A stretch of 59,139 nt of DNA from Loigolactobacillus bifermentans DSM 20003 (GTDB lineage Bacteria > Bacillota > Bacilli > Lactobacillales > Lactobacillaceae). The notes beneath the pieces are model-generated. The model saw only the letters and a list, made by a program, of their open reading frames with translations, was not told the origin of the DNA and did not search any database. The DNA is taken from positions 87,160 through 146,298 of the forward strand of contig NZ_AZDA01000140.1 in the NCBI RefSeq assembly GCF_001434575.1, given 5' to 3'. Below are positions 26,728-34,473 of the stretch, piece by piece; the stretch's first letter is position 1, and each line of letters starts with the position of its first letter. The translations under genes and the position numbers were made by a program.

Positions 26728-27561
26728 TTGGCAATTTACCTGCACTTAGACCGTTTGATCGGATTACCAGAATATCGTCAGCTACTCAGTGACCACAGTC
26801 GTGTGCGCTACCCGGCGCATTACTTATGGCTGCGGTTGTTGATCGAAGCAAAACGGATCAACGATCACGGGCGGTTTTCCCACTCACGAACCCAGCCTTA
26901 CACCATGAAGGCCATCGGTCAACTGACCTACATGCCCAATCCGCGCACGCTGAAACACGCGTTAGACCTACTACACAGCCTGCAGCTGATCACCGTGAAG
27001 GCACACATTATTTACGTTTCCCACTGGGACTATCTCACGCGCCAAGCGGAACATCAGCTTATCCCGGCCGCTACCCCGCCGACTGACGTGCAACCGCCGT
27101 TTCAAAGTGAACGACGCTACCCACTGCCCAAAGTGCCCCTTACCGAAGGCCTTAAAAAACAAGCCCGGGACTTGTTATTTGAATTCAACCGAGAACAACC
27201 TGACCTGAATAACGGTCAAAACCTGCGCTACGTTATTTTTTGGCTGCAACAAGGCTACAACCCGGCGACACTGGCTCGGGTCTATCAGTTCAAACGCGCC
27301 GAGTGGCAACGTTCACCGCGAATGCAACCGTTTATTCGGCCCAGTACCATTTTCGGGGCGAAGTTTCCCAGTTACCAAGCTGCCTTACCGGCTCCCCCGC
27401 ACGTCCATCATTTTAAAGGCCCCACTGCGGAAGCCGCGCTGACCAACTTGTGTGTCGCTTGTAATTTCGACGTGGCGGCGATTTTAAAACAAGCGGCGCG
27501 GGAACACCTGACTACCACCGAAGCGGAGGTGACCGCCCTTGTCCAGTCTCTCCGAGTATGA
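26728..27561 (+). CDS. Phage-type replisome organizer (replication initiation protein)
   Basis: I choose the TTG at 26728 (LAIYLHLDR) because AAAGGAG lies 9 bp upstream; the frame opens earlier at TTG 26659, but that lies within the promoter-like element. The product has 277 residues. The N-terminal 110 residues look like a winged-helix replisome organizer (RYPAHYLWLRLLIEAKR, NPRTLKHALDLLHSLQLI). The C-terminal part ends with FIRPSTIFGAKFPSYQAAL, matching the conserved phage C-terminal motif (LRPeTLFg.KFe.YL). In phages this protein binds the origin and loads the helicase. The last 23 bp overlap the start of the helicase gene, so translation is probably coupled. No other phage structural genes are near. 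Confidence 0.75.
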   Translation: MAIYLHLDRLIGLPEYRQLLSDHSRVRYPAHYLWLRLLIEAKRINDHGRFSHSRTQPYTMKAIGQLTYMPNPRTLKHALDLLHSLQLITVKAHIIYVSHWDYLTRQAEHQLIPAATPPTDVQPPFQSERRYPLPKVPLTEGLKKQARDLLFEFNREQPDLNNGQNLRYVIFWLQQGYNPATLARVYQFKRAEWQRSPRMQPFIRPSTIFGAKFPSYQAALPAPPHVHHFKGPTAEAALTNLCVACNFDVAAILKQAAREHLTTTEAEVTALVQSLRV

Positions 27562-28882
27562 ATTTGGCGTTGTGAACTACCTGGTTTGTCACCCGCAGAT
27601 CATTAAGCAGATCGACTTAGACCCCACTTGGTGTAGCGCCTTACAGTATCAGCATTTAGTCACCATTTTGCAAAACCAGAACGGTGATTTTAAGGACGCG
27701 GTGGCGGTGCGTTTGGCCTTTGATCAAGAATACCCTGGGGAGATCGATGACTTGTTGTGGGGCCAGCTCCACGTTGAGATCACCCAACAAAAGCACTTTA
27801 ACAGTTTGCTAAAAGGTTTAAAAACCCGCTACCACCAGCAATTACTTAGCCAATACAGTTACGATTACACCAAACTTCCCACCGCCGACAATCTGAACAA
27901 GCTCCAGGCCCAAGCTCAGTTGGTCCAATGCTTGAACCAGCCCACCATTACCACACTCACCATGTCGGAACAGGCCAAAGCCGCCGAACACCGCCTGACC
28001 CACACCTTAGCGGCCGGGTTAAAAAGCTTTAGCGGTTTGGATGAGATCTTAGGCGATGGCTTGCGGGGCGGCACCTTGTGGACCATTGGCGCCCGCCCTG
28101 GGATCGGGAAGTCAGCGTTTAGTCTGAACTACATTCAAATGGTGCTGGCCCGGCAACCGGCGGCTTACGTGGATCATTTTTCACTGGAAATGACCAGTAC
28201 TGAAAATTTCCAACGCCTATTGGCCTATCACACCGGCATTCCCGTCAGTCGTTTGCACAATCCTTGTTCCCAACTGAAATCGGCTGAGAAAAAGCAAGTC
28301 CGCGCTGTTTTGCCGCAACTCGCTCAGCAACATTTATGGCTCCACGATAAATTTTTAGTGCTCCCTGAAATCATTAAAGTCATTCGCGAGCACGTCCAAC
28401 AAGCCCGCCAAGCCCAAGAACCTTACGTGGCGTTGATCGACTATTTACAGATCACCGCTTTAACGCGAGTGCGGCAACGGCTCACGGATCGTCGTTTGGA
28501 GATCGAGGCGATTACCCGAGAACTGAAACTGCTGACCAACGAGCTGGACATTCCCATTATTTTATTTTCCCAGCTGAACCGTGAACTGGAAAAACGCCCG
28601 GACCGCACCCCGCAGCTAGCCGACTTGCGAGAATCTGGCAGTATTGAACAAGATTCCAACTGCGTCGCTTTTTTGTACCTAGATGACCCAATTGCTGAGC
28701 GTAACCCCCAGCGCCCGATCAACTTGATTTTTCGGAAAAACCGCTCAGGCCGCCTAGGAGAACTGCACTTCACATTTCACACCACTGAAATGCGCTTTGA
28801 GCCTTTGTATGAAAATGAGCCTGACGTTCAAGTCCCTATGCCAAATGGGGGCATGTTACCGATGAAACCCCACATTCCCTAA
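27539..28882 (+). CDS. DnaB-like replicative helicase
   Basis: 447 residues, TTG start at 27539 with GGAGGTGA 8 bp upstream, overlapping the preceding gene. A DnaB N-terminal domain covers about residues 1-100. The RecA-like domain has Walker A GARPGIGKS at 184-192, Walker B VALIDYLQI near 298, and the DnaB-typical SQLNRELEKRPDRTPQLADLRESG followed by SIEQDSNCVAFLYLDD and FRKNRSG. Known DnaB helicases unwind DNA 5' to 3' at forks. A chromosomal housekeeping dnaB would not be expected in this context, so this is probably an accessory helicase working with the organizer. The next gene starts 14 bp downstream, so it may be cotranscribed. Confidence 0.92.
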   Translation: MSSLSEYEFGVVNYLVCHPQIIKQIDLDPTWCSALQYQHLVTILQNQNGDFKDAVAVRLAFDQEYPGEIDDLLWGQLHVEITQQKHFNSLLKGLKTRYHQQLLSQYSYDYTKLPTADNLNKLQAQAQLVQCLNQPTITTLTMSEQAKAAEHRLTHTLAAGLKSFSGLDEILGDGLRGGTLWTIGARPGIGKSAFSLNYIQMVLARQPAAYVDHFSLEMTSTENFQRLLAYHTGIPVSRLHNPCSQLKSAEKKQVRAVLPQLAQQHLWLHDKFLVLPEIIKVIREHVQQARQAQEPYVALIDYLQITALTRVRQRLTDRRLEIEAITRELKLLTNELDIPIILFSQLNRELEKRPDRTPQLADLRESGSIEQDSNCVAFLYLDDPIAERNPQRPINLIFRKNRSGRLGELHFTFHTTEMRFEPLYENEPDVQVPMPNGGMLPMKPHIP

Positions 28883-28896
28883 GGAGGAACCGAATC

Positions 28897-29058
28897 ATGG
28901 AAAAAACCACTGTGACCCACGCTAAAACCCATTTTAACCGCTACGTCCGCGACGTTGCAGCCTACAACGAGCTATTGCGCATTGAAAACCAACGCACTCA
29001 CGAGGCCGTGATCTTAGTCTCTGAGCGCGTTTGGTTGGAACTCGCCGCTGCCGCCTGA
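28897..29058 (+). CDS. Small Phd/YefM-like antitoxin-type protein
   Basis: 53 residues, ATG at 28897 with AAGGAGG 8 bp upstream, 14 bp after the helicase stop. The sequence follows the Phd/YefM pattern: VTHAKTHFNRYVRDV at 6-20 (usual form V...EAK..F..yl..v), a polar middle, then HEAVILVSERVWLEL at 35-49 (usual PvvliS.eeye.L). No toxin gene follows; downstream comes a second promoter-like element and DUF1659. An orphan antitoxin, or a small DNA-binding autoregulator of the replication operon, are both plausible. Confidence 0.6.
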   Translation: MEKTTVTHAKTHFNRYVRDVAAYNELLRIENQRTHEAVILVSERVWLELAAAA

Positions 29059-29068
29059 AAACTTTTTT

Positions 29069-29109
29069 AAAAAAGTTGGCACATTTATCAGGTCGCCGGG
29101 CTTTATATA
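29069..29109 (+). promoter_or_regulatory. Shared promoter-like element, copy 2 (DUF1659/DUF2922 operon)
   Basis: AAAAAAGTTGGCAC at 29069-29082, 19 bp, TTTATATA at 29102-29109, with CGGG just before the second block. It ends 47 bp before the ATG at 29157 and matches copy 1 in both blocks and spacing, while the spacer differs. Confidence 0.6.
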
Positions 29110-29156
29110 CATGTAAGCTGGCCAGACTTACTAATCTAATCAAGAGGTGTTGCACA

Positions 29157-29369
29157 ATGAAAAATTGGATCAAAACAAACGTTGAAATCAAAGTTGCCGG
29201 TGACAACATTGCCACCGAAGCAAGCCGGATCTTCCACGATGTGAAAGCCGATGTTACAGACGCCCAATTGGATCAACTGGGCCAAGTGGTGGAAGACCTT
29301 TCGGATGATACTTACGTGGCCGCTGTGGTGGTGAACTACCAACGCCATGAAGCAGGCGCCGTCGCCTAA
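29157..29369 (+). CDS. DUF1659-like small protein
   Basis: 70 residues. ATG at 29157 (MKNWIKTNVEIKVAGDNI) has AGAGGTG upstream. The frame extends 42 codons further up but would cross the promoter-like element. VKADVTDAQLDQLGQVVEDLSDDTY fits the DUF1659 core as I remember it, and DUF1659 genes often precede DUF2922 genes in Firmicutes, as here. Function is unknown. It is probably expressed from the shared element as a two-gene unit with 29452. Confidence 0.55.
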   Translation: MKNWIKTNVEIKVAGDNIATEASRIFHDVKADVTDAQLDQLGQVVEDLSDDTYVAAVVVNYQRHEAGAVA

Positions 29370-29451
29370 TCAGTGTTCGCTGTGTGCTGCTGTGCAGTGA
29401 ACCCCGTTGCTAAAACTGACCGCATGTCGATTGAAAGGAAGCGTTTATTGA

Positions 29452-29688
29452 ATGAAAACATTAGACTTAGAATTTTTAAATGAAGTCGGTAAAGCCAAGC
29501 ACTTGCGCCTGGCTTACGCCAACCAAGACCTGGATGAAACCACCGTGAAACACGCGATGGACACCATTGCCGGCCTGAAAATGTTCGAAAAGGATCTTGT
29601 CAATCCTTACGCCACCCCACGCGCGGCGACTTACATCGAACGTAAAGTCACACCGATTTTCGGTGGTGACGATACCGAAGCCGCTTAG
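29452..29688 (+). CDS. DUF2922 small protein
   Basis: 78 residues, ATG at 29452 preceded by AAAGGAAG. The sequence follows the DUF2922 pattern: KTLDLEFLNEVGKAKHLRLAYANQDL, TVKHAMDTIAGLKMF and a C-terminal ERKVTPIF. Function unknown. It lies 82 bp after the DUF1659-like gene and is closed by a terminator. Confidence 0.75.
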   Translation: MKTLDLEFLNEVGKAKHLRLAYANQDLDETTVKHAMDTIAGLKMFEKDLVNPYATPRAATYIERKVTPIFGGDDTEAA

Positions 29689-29706
29689 TTAGCGGTACTA
29701 AAAAAT

Positions 29707-29738
29707 GGTCTTGTCCTAGGGGGCAAGGCCGTTTTTTT
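29707..29738 (+). terminator. Terminator of the DUF1659/DUF2922 unit
   Basis: Arms GGTCTTGTCC and GGGCAAGGCC (with G-T pairs), loop TAGG, then seven T. The following 29740-29907 shows nothing I can support. Confidence 0.85.
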
Positions 29739-29912
29739 AGGGGGAAAGAACCGGCCTTTGTGCGCATTTGTCCTAGTTGGTGATGAGCGTTGTCGCTATT
29801 TTTAAAACGACAACCTGCTAGAACCACATTACAATTGCCTAAAAGCTTGTCATGCTTACGGCTAATATTCGTGAACACAAAACCACATGACACCCTAAAA
29901 AATAACGCCAAC

Positions 29913-29960
29913 AAAAAAAGTTCGCACTCACAGTAACAAACTGTGCTTACGAACTTTTTG
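29913..29960 (-). terminator. Terminator of the amino-acid permease gene
   Basis: Outer arms AAAAAGTTCG/CGAACTTTTT and inner CACAG/CTGTG, followed on the minus strand by T residues, 9 bp after the stop. Confidence 0.85.
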
Positions 29961-29968
29961 AAGTAGCG

Positions 29969-31327
29969 TTAATCGACTTTGACTTTGCCGTGGAACTTCG
30001 CAAAATAAAGGATGGTCATGATAATCAAGAAGCCAGCCCCCACCATGATCGAGATCCGTGTTTCAGCGTTAAAGAACATGAAGATCAATGTCACCGTTAA
30101 GAATGCCAACGTGATGTAATTAGACCAAGGTGAAAATGGCATTTTAAACGGATGTTGCGCCATTTTGTCCTTGTGTTGTTTTCGAAATTCGATTTGACTG
30201 ATCAAGATCACAAACCAAGGCACCATGCCCGGTAGCACACTTGAACTGTAAACCATCACAAAAATGTTGTCCGCGCCTTTTGAAAACAGCGGCATGATAA
30301 AGTCCAGCACCACACCTAAGAAAATCCCAATTGAAATGGCAATGACAGAATAAAAAGGCACGCCATGCCGATTCAACATTAAAAAGCGCTTTGGCAATTG
30401 ACCGTTATTGGCCAGCGTATAGGACATGCGACTGGCACTATAGATTCCAGAATTTGAACCTGATAACGCCGCCGTGATCACCACAAAGTTGATAATCGAT
30501 GCCGCTGCAGTGATGCCAATTTTAGCGAAGGTCTCCACAAACGGTGAGCCAACGTTATTCAATTGGTTCCAAGGATAAATACTTAAAATCACAAAAATAG
30601 CGCCAATGTAGAAAATCAAAATCCGAAAAACTGTTGAGCGAATCGCTTTCACCAACGTTTCTTGAGGATTTTGCGCTTCCCCAGCCGTAACACCAATTAA
30701 TTCAATGCCTTGATAAGAAGCCAAAACGATCGATAAGGCAAAAATAAAGCCTTTAAAACCACCGGTAAAGAAGCCGTGGGTCCAAATATTTGAGATCCCG
30801 ATGGGGTGGAAATGATTGCCGATCCCGAAGACGATCAACCCTAATCCGATAATGATCATTAAAATAATGGTCACAACTTTGATCAAGGCAAACCAAAATT
30901 CCAGTTCCCCGAACATTTTCACTGAAATCAAATTGGCTAAGGTTAAAAAGGTAATCGCAACGATCCCCGGAATCCAAGCCGGTAGCCCTGGCCACCAAAA
31001 CTCAAAATACCCACCGATAGCGATCATTTCCGACATCCCCACAACGACAAACTGAAAAATATTGCTCCAAGCGGTTAAATACCCAGCAATCGGGTGAATA
31101 TATTCTGTTGCAAACTTTGAAAATGAGCCGGTATCAGGATCGACGTATAACATTTCCCCCAAGGCGCGCATGATCAAATAAAGAAAAATACCAGCGATCC
31201 CGTATGCAATCAGTACAGATGGCCCCGTCCATTTAATCGTAGAGGTGGACCCCATAAATAAGCCAACACCGATCGTCCCGCCTAGTGCAATCATTTGCAT
31301 TTGGCGTGCACTTAATTTTCGTTCCAT
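29969..31327 (-). CDS. APC-family amino-acid permease
   Basis: 452 residues, ATG at 31327 (MERKLSARQMQMIALGG) with AAAGGGA upstream; an in-frame extension to 31450 has no site. About 12 hydrophobic segments. The N-terminal IALGGTIGVGLFMGS, ALGEMLYVDPDTGSF and GVTAGEAQNPQ.T.V.AI match the amino-acid transporter (AAT) branch of the APC superfamily. These are proton symporters for amino acids such as proline, serine/threonine or aromatic residues; I cannot choose the substrate. It is monocistronic. Confidence 0.9.
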   Translation of the reverse strand: MERKLSARQMQMIALGGTIGVGLFMGSTSTIKWTGPSVLIAYGIAGIFLYLIMRALGEMLYVDPDTGSFSKFATEYIHPIAGYLTAWSNIFQFVVVGMSEMIAIGGYFEFWWPGLPAWIPGIVAITFLTLANLISVKMFGELEFWFALIKVVTIILMIIIGLGLIVFGIGNHFHPIGISNIWTHGFFTGGFKGFIFALSIVLASYQGIELIGVTAGEAQNPQETLVKAIRSTVFRILIFYIGAIFVILSIYPWNQLNNVGSPFVETFAKIGITAAASIINFVVITAALSGSNSGIYSASRMSYTLANNGQLPKRFLMLNRHGVPFYSVIAISIGIFLGVVLDFIMPLFSKGADNIFVMVYSSSVLPGMVPWFVILISQIEFRKQHKDKMAQHPFKMPFSPWSNYITLAFLTVTLIFMFFNAETRISIMVGAGFLIIMTILYFAKFHGKVKVD

Positions 31328-31655
31328 AAGTTTAGTCCCTTTCACATCATCATGATAGCAACCGACCTGCCATACCAAGTTACGCACAGCGCTAAGCGGT
31401 CGCTTTACCCCTATCATGATAATTAGTTTCGTCTGAGAATAATGGTACACAAACTTAGAAACAAGTGCAAATCGAATTCGATATCATTGGCTAAAAATCG
31501 GGTAACTGCGCGTATTTTTAATTCCAAAATTAAAATTGAACGCTTTTATTTTTAAAATCACATGAGCAAACTCTCATCATTCACTACGAAGTGATTCCCT
31601 TATACCAATTTTTTTGTAGCCCCCAAAGCTTACCTAACATCCTATTGGAAGCTGA
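31328..31655. other. Intergenic region without a gene
   Basis: AT-rich, holds the permease promoter region and the 3' side of the next minus-strand gene. I see no ORF, clear promoter hexamers or strong hairpin. Confidence 0.4.
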
Positions 31656-32117
31656 TCAGGCCACTGCTTGTAACGGCTTAAACCAACTGGTTAACAGTAA
31701 TTGATAGGTGGCTTGGTCCAATTGCACCCGATAACACCGCCGCTTATGCTGAGTCTGAAACATCAACACACTGTAGTCCTGGGAATGATAATCGATCTGG
31801 ACGGGTTTTAACATCACTCGGCTACCTTCAGTATGCAAACTACCATCCGCCAATTGAACAAAATAAACATTTTTTGTTGTCCCATTGTTGATTCCCATTA
31901 AGCGCCGCGCATCGGCCTGATACACATCGAGTGCAATATAATGGAAGGTTTGGGCCCAGCGTTGGCTTTCAAGTGCTTCAAATTTTCGTTGCCGATCAAA
32001 CGTCGCGTCTTGCCGATTCGTCATGAAAAAGCCCACTGCACCACTTAATAAAAACGTCACCCCTAACACCAGCAATAACATTGCAACCCCATTTACTAAA
32101 TGCCAATCAATCCACAT
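31656..32117 (-). CDS. Small membrane-anchored protein of unknown function
   Basis: 153 residues, ATG at 32117 with AAAGGAAG upstream. One N-terminal transmembrane helix (about residues 8-32, VAMLLLVLGVTFLLSGAVGFF) is followed by a basic stretch and a soluble part (HYIALDVYQADARRLMGINNGTTKNVYFVQLADGSL) that looks compact and beta-rich. I do not recognise a family. It stands alone. Confidence 0.7.
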   Translation of the reverse strand: MWIDWHLVNGVAMLLLVLGVTFLLSGAVGFFMTNRQDATFDRQRKFEALESQRWAQTFHYIALDVYQADARRLMGINNGTTKNVYFVQLADGSLHTEGSRVMLKPVQIDYHSQDYSVLMFQTQHKRRCYRVQLDQATYQLLLTSWFKPLQAVA

Positions 32118-32354
32118 CGCGCCAAACTTCCTTTCTCAAATGCCGTAACTCTAGTATACAAACATGTGTTCTATTTTGCAAGCGCTAATGAGAACAAAAA
32201 AGAACAACCGCGATTGACGGCTGTCCCCTGTTTGATTTTGAATTTAATCATAAGCACTTATTTTGCGCTGGCCTACCGCCCTGTAATCTGTTATGGTGAG
32301 GGCAAGTACCCACGCACAAAACCGTTTCACTGAAAGGATGACACAACACTTAAC

Positions 32355-32642
32355 GTGTACACTGAAGCCGTCACAGTCGATCTGGATGCTTTTATCGCTG
32401 AAATGATGCAAGACGCCAGTCATCGTAAAGCCATCAATGCCGAAAAAGCAAAACTAGCAAGTGCCATTGCTGTTTTAGAAGCCCGGGAAGCCGCTGGACT
32501 TAGCCAACAAACCTTAGCGGATCAAGCGGGCCTCCCTCAAACCACTATTGCGCGAATTGAACGCGGCAACAACACCAGTATTGAGACGCTAGCGAAAATC
32601 GCCTCTGCATTAGGGAAAACCGTCTCTGTTGCACTGATTTAG
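32355..32642 (+). CDS. Orphan HigA-like XRE antitoxin
   Basis: 95 residues, GTG start at 32355; AAAGGAT lies about 15 bp upstream, a long spacing, so the start is uncertain. The sequence contains FIAEMMQDASHRKAI.AE followed by an XRE helix-turn-helix (AGLSQQTLADQAGLPQTTIARIERG..TSIETLAKIASALG), the layout of HigA-type antitoxins. No HigB-type toxin gene is visible on either side. It may be a solitary regulator or the survivor of a decayed pair. Confidence 0.8.
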   Translation: MYTEAVTVDLDAFIAEMMQDASHRKAINAEKAKLASAIAVLEAREAAGLSQQTLADQAGLPQTTIARIERGNNTSIETLAKIASALGKTVSVALI

Positions 32643-32677
32643 CGCTGATGTCAGCGCCACCAAAACAGCCCACTGTT

Positions 32678-33055
32678 TTAATTCAGTGCTTGTAACTGCC
32701 GTAATGCGTTGGTGGTAACGCGCGACACGTTGATTCGATTCAGCCGCGCCCAATCGTCGAGATCACTGGGAATACTAATGTTGCGCCGTACCCCTTTTGT
32801 GGGTAACGCTGGCTGTGGCGTAACCACCAAGGCCACTAATTGCTCGTTAGACGCTAAGGGCCAATCTTGCTGAAATTCCACTGGCGGCGTAACCGTTAAC
32901 CGTGTCACGGCTTGCCGAATTTTCTGCAACGCTTCACCAAATGTTTGTCCCTGGGCCACCACGTCTGGTAACCCAGGAACTGTCGCCCTAAAAGACGTGC
33001 GCCCTTCCTGCACTAACGCCGCTATGATCACTGGCCAAACTTGTCGCGTGGTCAT
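32678..33055 (-). CDS. hicB: Orphan HicB-like antitoxin
   Basis: 125 residues, ATG at 33055 with AAAGGGGG upstream. It has the HicB layout: a partial RNase-H-like fold at residues 8-80 (ATVPGLPDVVAQGQTFGEALQKIRQAV) and a C-terminal ribbon-helix-helix segment (RRNISIPSDLDDWARLNRINVSRVTTNALRQLQ). No hicA precedes it on the minus strand. A 33-codon fragment with a near-identical C-terminal motif lies upstream at 33169-33270. Confidence 0.8.
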   Translation of the reverse strand: MTTRQVWPVIIAALVQEGRTSFRATVPGLPDVVAQGQTFGEALQKIRQAVTRLTVTPPVEFQQDWPLASNEQLVALVVTPQPALPTKGVRRNISIPSDLDDWARLNRINVSRVTTNALRQLQALN

Positions 33056-33168
33056 CTGCCACCGCCCCCTTTACCGCCAGCTTACACGCTAAAACAGCAA
33101 GAAACAACGATGTCGCTTTTTAAGACTGATTTTGTAAAAAGAAGCTCACAAATTTCATTACTTCAACG

Positions 33169-33270
33169 TTAACCACCGGTGAACAACTGCCGGAAATAGT
33201 TATTATCCACAGTCTGCAACTTTTTTAGGGCTTCAGTGGTGATCCGTGACACATTCAAATTGATACGCAT
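33169..33270 (-). pseudogene. hicB C-terminal remnant
   Basis: A 33-codon frame with MRINLNVSRITTEALKKLQ matches the C-terminal end of HicB (compare INVSRVTTNALRQLQ in 32678-33055). The rest of the gene is missing upstream, where the plus-strand hicA begins. A relic is more likely than an expressed peptide. Confidence 0.6.
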
Positions 33271-33330
33271 AAAATATTTACTCTTTAATGAAAAGTATGT
33301 ATAATATCAGTATAGAAAGCAGGTAAGCAC

Positions 33331-33522
33331 ATGCCTATGAAACCGGAAAAGCTTGAAAAACTTGTGCTTCAGCAAGGTTTTAAGCTTGTCGCTCACAAAG
33401 GAAAAGGCAGCCACCGCCGCTATCAGCATGCGGATGGCCGAACGACCGAAATCAACTTTCATTCCAAAGAAATCCGAAAAGGCACTTAAGAAAAGATTTT
33501 CAAGCAAATTGGGCTTAAATAA
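33331..33522 (+). pseudogene. hicA: hicA toxin gene with in-frame TAA at codon 53
   Basis: ATG at 33331 (a second ATG at 33337). The frame reads MPMKPEKLEKLVLQQGFKLV, then KGKGSHRRYQHADGR with the catalytic His of the GSH motif, then FHSKEIRKGT, a TAA at 33487-33489, and EKIFKQIGLK before a second TAA at 33520. The family normally continues KGTL..ILKQ.GL here, so the stop probably replaced a Leu codon (TTA to TAA). The truncated toxin lacks its last helix and may be inactive. The cognate hicB starts 30 bp later and is intact. Confidence 0.85.
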
Positions 33523-33552
33523 GTTCAATTAGCATCCGTTTTAGGAGATGAC

Positions 33553-33960
33553 ATGATGACCGATAAAACATTAGTATACCCCACCATTTTCGCTGAATAC
33601 CATGATGATGGCGACTACTTTACGGTAACAAGCCCTAATATTCCCGGTATGGTCACACAAGGTGATACCCGACAAGAAGCGGCTATCGAAGCAGTGGATG
33701 CAATTGCAACCATGCTTGATGGTGAAACCTACCCAGCAGCACAAGATCCAAAAGATTGGTCACTAGCCGCTAATGAATCGATCGTCTATATCACGGTTAA
33801 CATGAGTGATTGGTATCGCGAAAAAGAACGCGCATTAAAAACCAAAACTGTGCGGCGCACGATCACATTGCCTGAATATCTAAACGACCTGGCAAAAGAA
33901 CGTCAGGTTAACGTGTCTCGAATTGTCCGTGAGGCTTTAGAAAAAGTGTTAGAAGGGTAA
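33553..33960 (+). CDS. hicB: HicB antitoxin
   Basis: 135 residues, ATG at 33553 (or 33556) with AGGAGATG upstream. The N-terminal HicB fold (YPTIFAEYHDDGDYFTVTSPNIPGMVTQGDT, EAVDAIATMLDGE) is followed by a ribbon-helix-helix DNA-binding end (KTVRRTITLPEYLNDLAKERQVNVSRIVREALEKVL). Known HicB proteins bind HicA and repress the operon. It is cotranscribed with the hicA gene broken by a stop codon. Selection may have kept the antitoxin after toxin loss. Confidence 0.92.
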   Translation: MMTDKTLVYPTIFAEYHDDGDYFTVTSPNIPGMVTQGDTRQEAAIEAVDAIATMLDGETYPAAQDPKDWSLAANESIVYITVNMSDWYREKERALKTKTVRRTITLPEYLNDLAKERQVNVSRIVREALEKVLEG

Positions 33961-34065
33961 CGCTTTAATGAGGCTCAGATAACCCCAACTTAATCAAAGG
34001 GCGGCTGGATTTAGCGTTGTTGGGAGCAAATTATAGTTTGTTTATCCTTTAGAGAATAACTCGGC

Positions 34066-34092
34066 AGATCAGGGCAACTGATCTGTTTTTTT
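34066..34092 (+). terminator. Terminator of hicAB
   Basis: AGATCAG/CTGATCT with loop GGCAA, then seven T. Confidence 0.8.
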
Positions 34093-34146
34093 ATTTTAAA
34101 AATAGGCTCAAAAAAGGGCGCCCAATTTAATGAGCGCCTCACAAAA

Positions 34147-34184
34147 AAATAAACCGCCGGTACAATCAATGAATGTACCGGCGG
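34147..34184 (-). terminator. Strong minus-strand terminator without an obvious gene
   Basis: Perfect 11-bp arms CCGCCGGTACA/TGTACCGGCGG with a 9-nt loop, followed on the minus strand by TTTATTTTTTT. No minus-strand gene is visible upstream of it up to 34473, so it may end antisense transcription or an unseen small RNA. Confidence 0.7.
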
Positions 34185-34473
34185 CCACGTCAATAAAAGT
34201 CGTTTAGAACTTAGCGAAATCCGAAAGCTAGTTCGTGATTGCCAACTATCTGTTCAAATCTACATTAAGCAAGATAGCTATAAGGGATGGCAACATTAGT
34301 ATAGCACCATCCGCTAGAAAGAGCAAACTTTTATTGAGATAAGCTAAAAAATATTTATGGTGGTTGAAGACCTTTTTTGCAGAATTAGCACTCATTAAAA
34401 AAATATCATGATATTAACGTACTTTTTATTAACAGGCGTTTATAGCCTGATTAAGAAAGGAGCACGTCATATC

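Larger units (their letters stand above)
33961..34473. other. Gene-poor region after hicB
   Basis: Holds a plus-strand terminator (34066-34092), a GGCGC/GCGCC hairpin near 34118-34137 and a minus-strand terminator (34147-34184). At 34201-34299 a plus frame reads RLELSEIRKLVRDCQLSVQIYIKQD without a start; it could be a gene fragment, but I cannot identify it. Confidence 0.4.

Noticed and set aside
32100-32333. 77-codon plus-strand ORF as a HigB toxin for the HigA-like gene
   Set aside because: Sequence does not resemble HigB/RelE and overlaps the promoter region of a minus-strand gene; no ribosome binding site.
34201-34299. Start-less frame RLELSEIRKLVRDCQLSVQIYIKQD
   Set aside because: Possible gene remnant, but too short and unrecognised to annotate.
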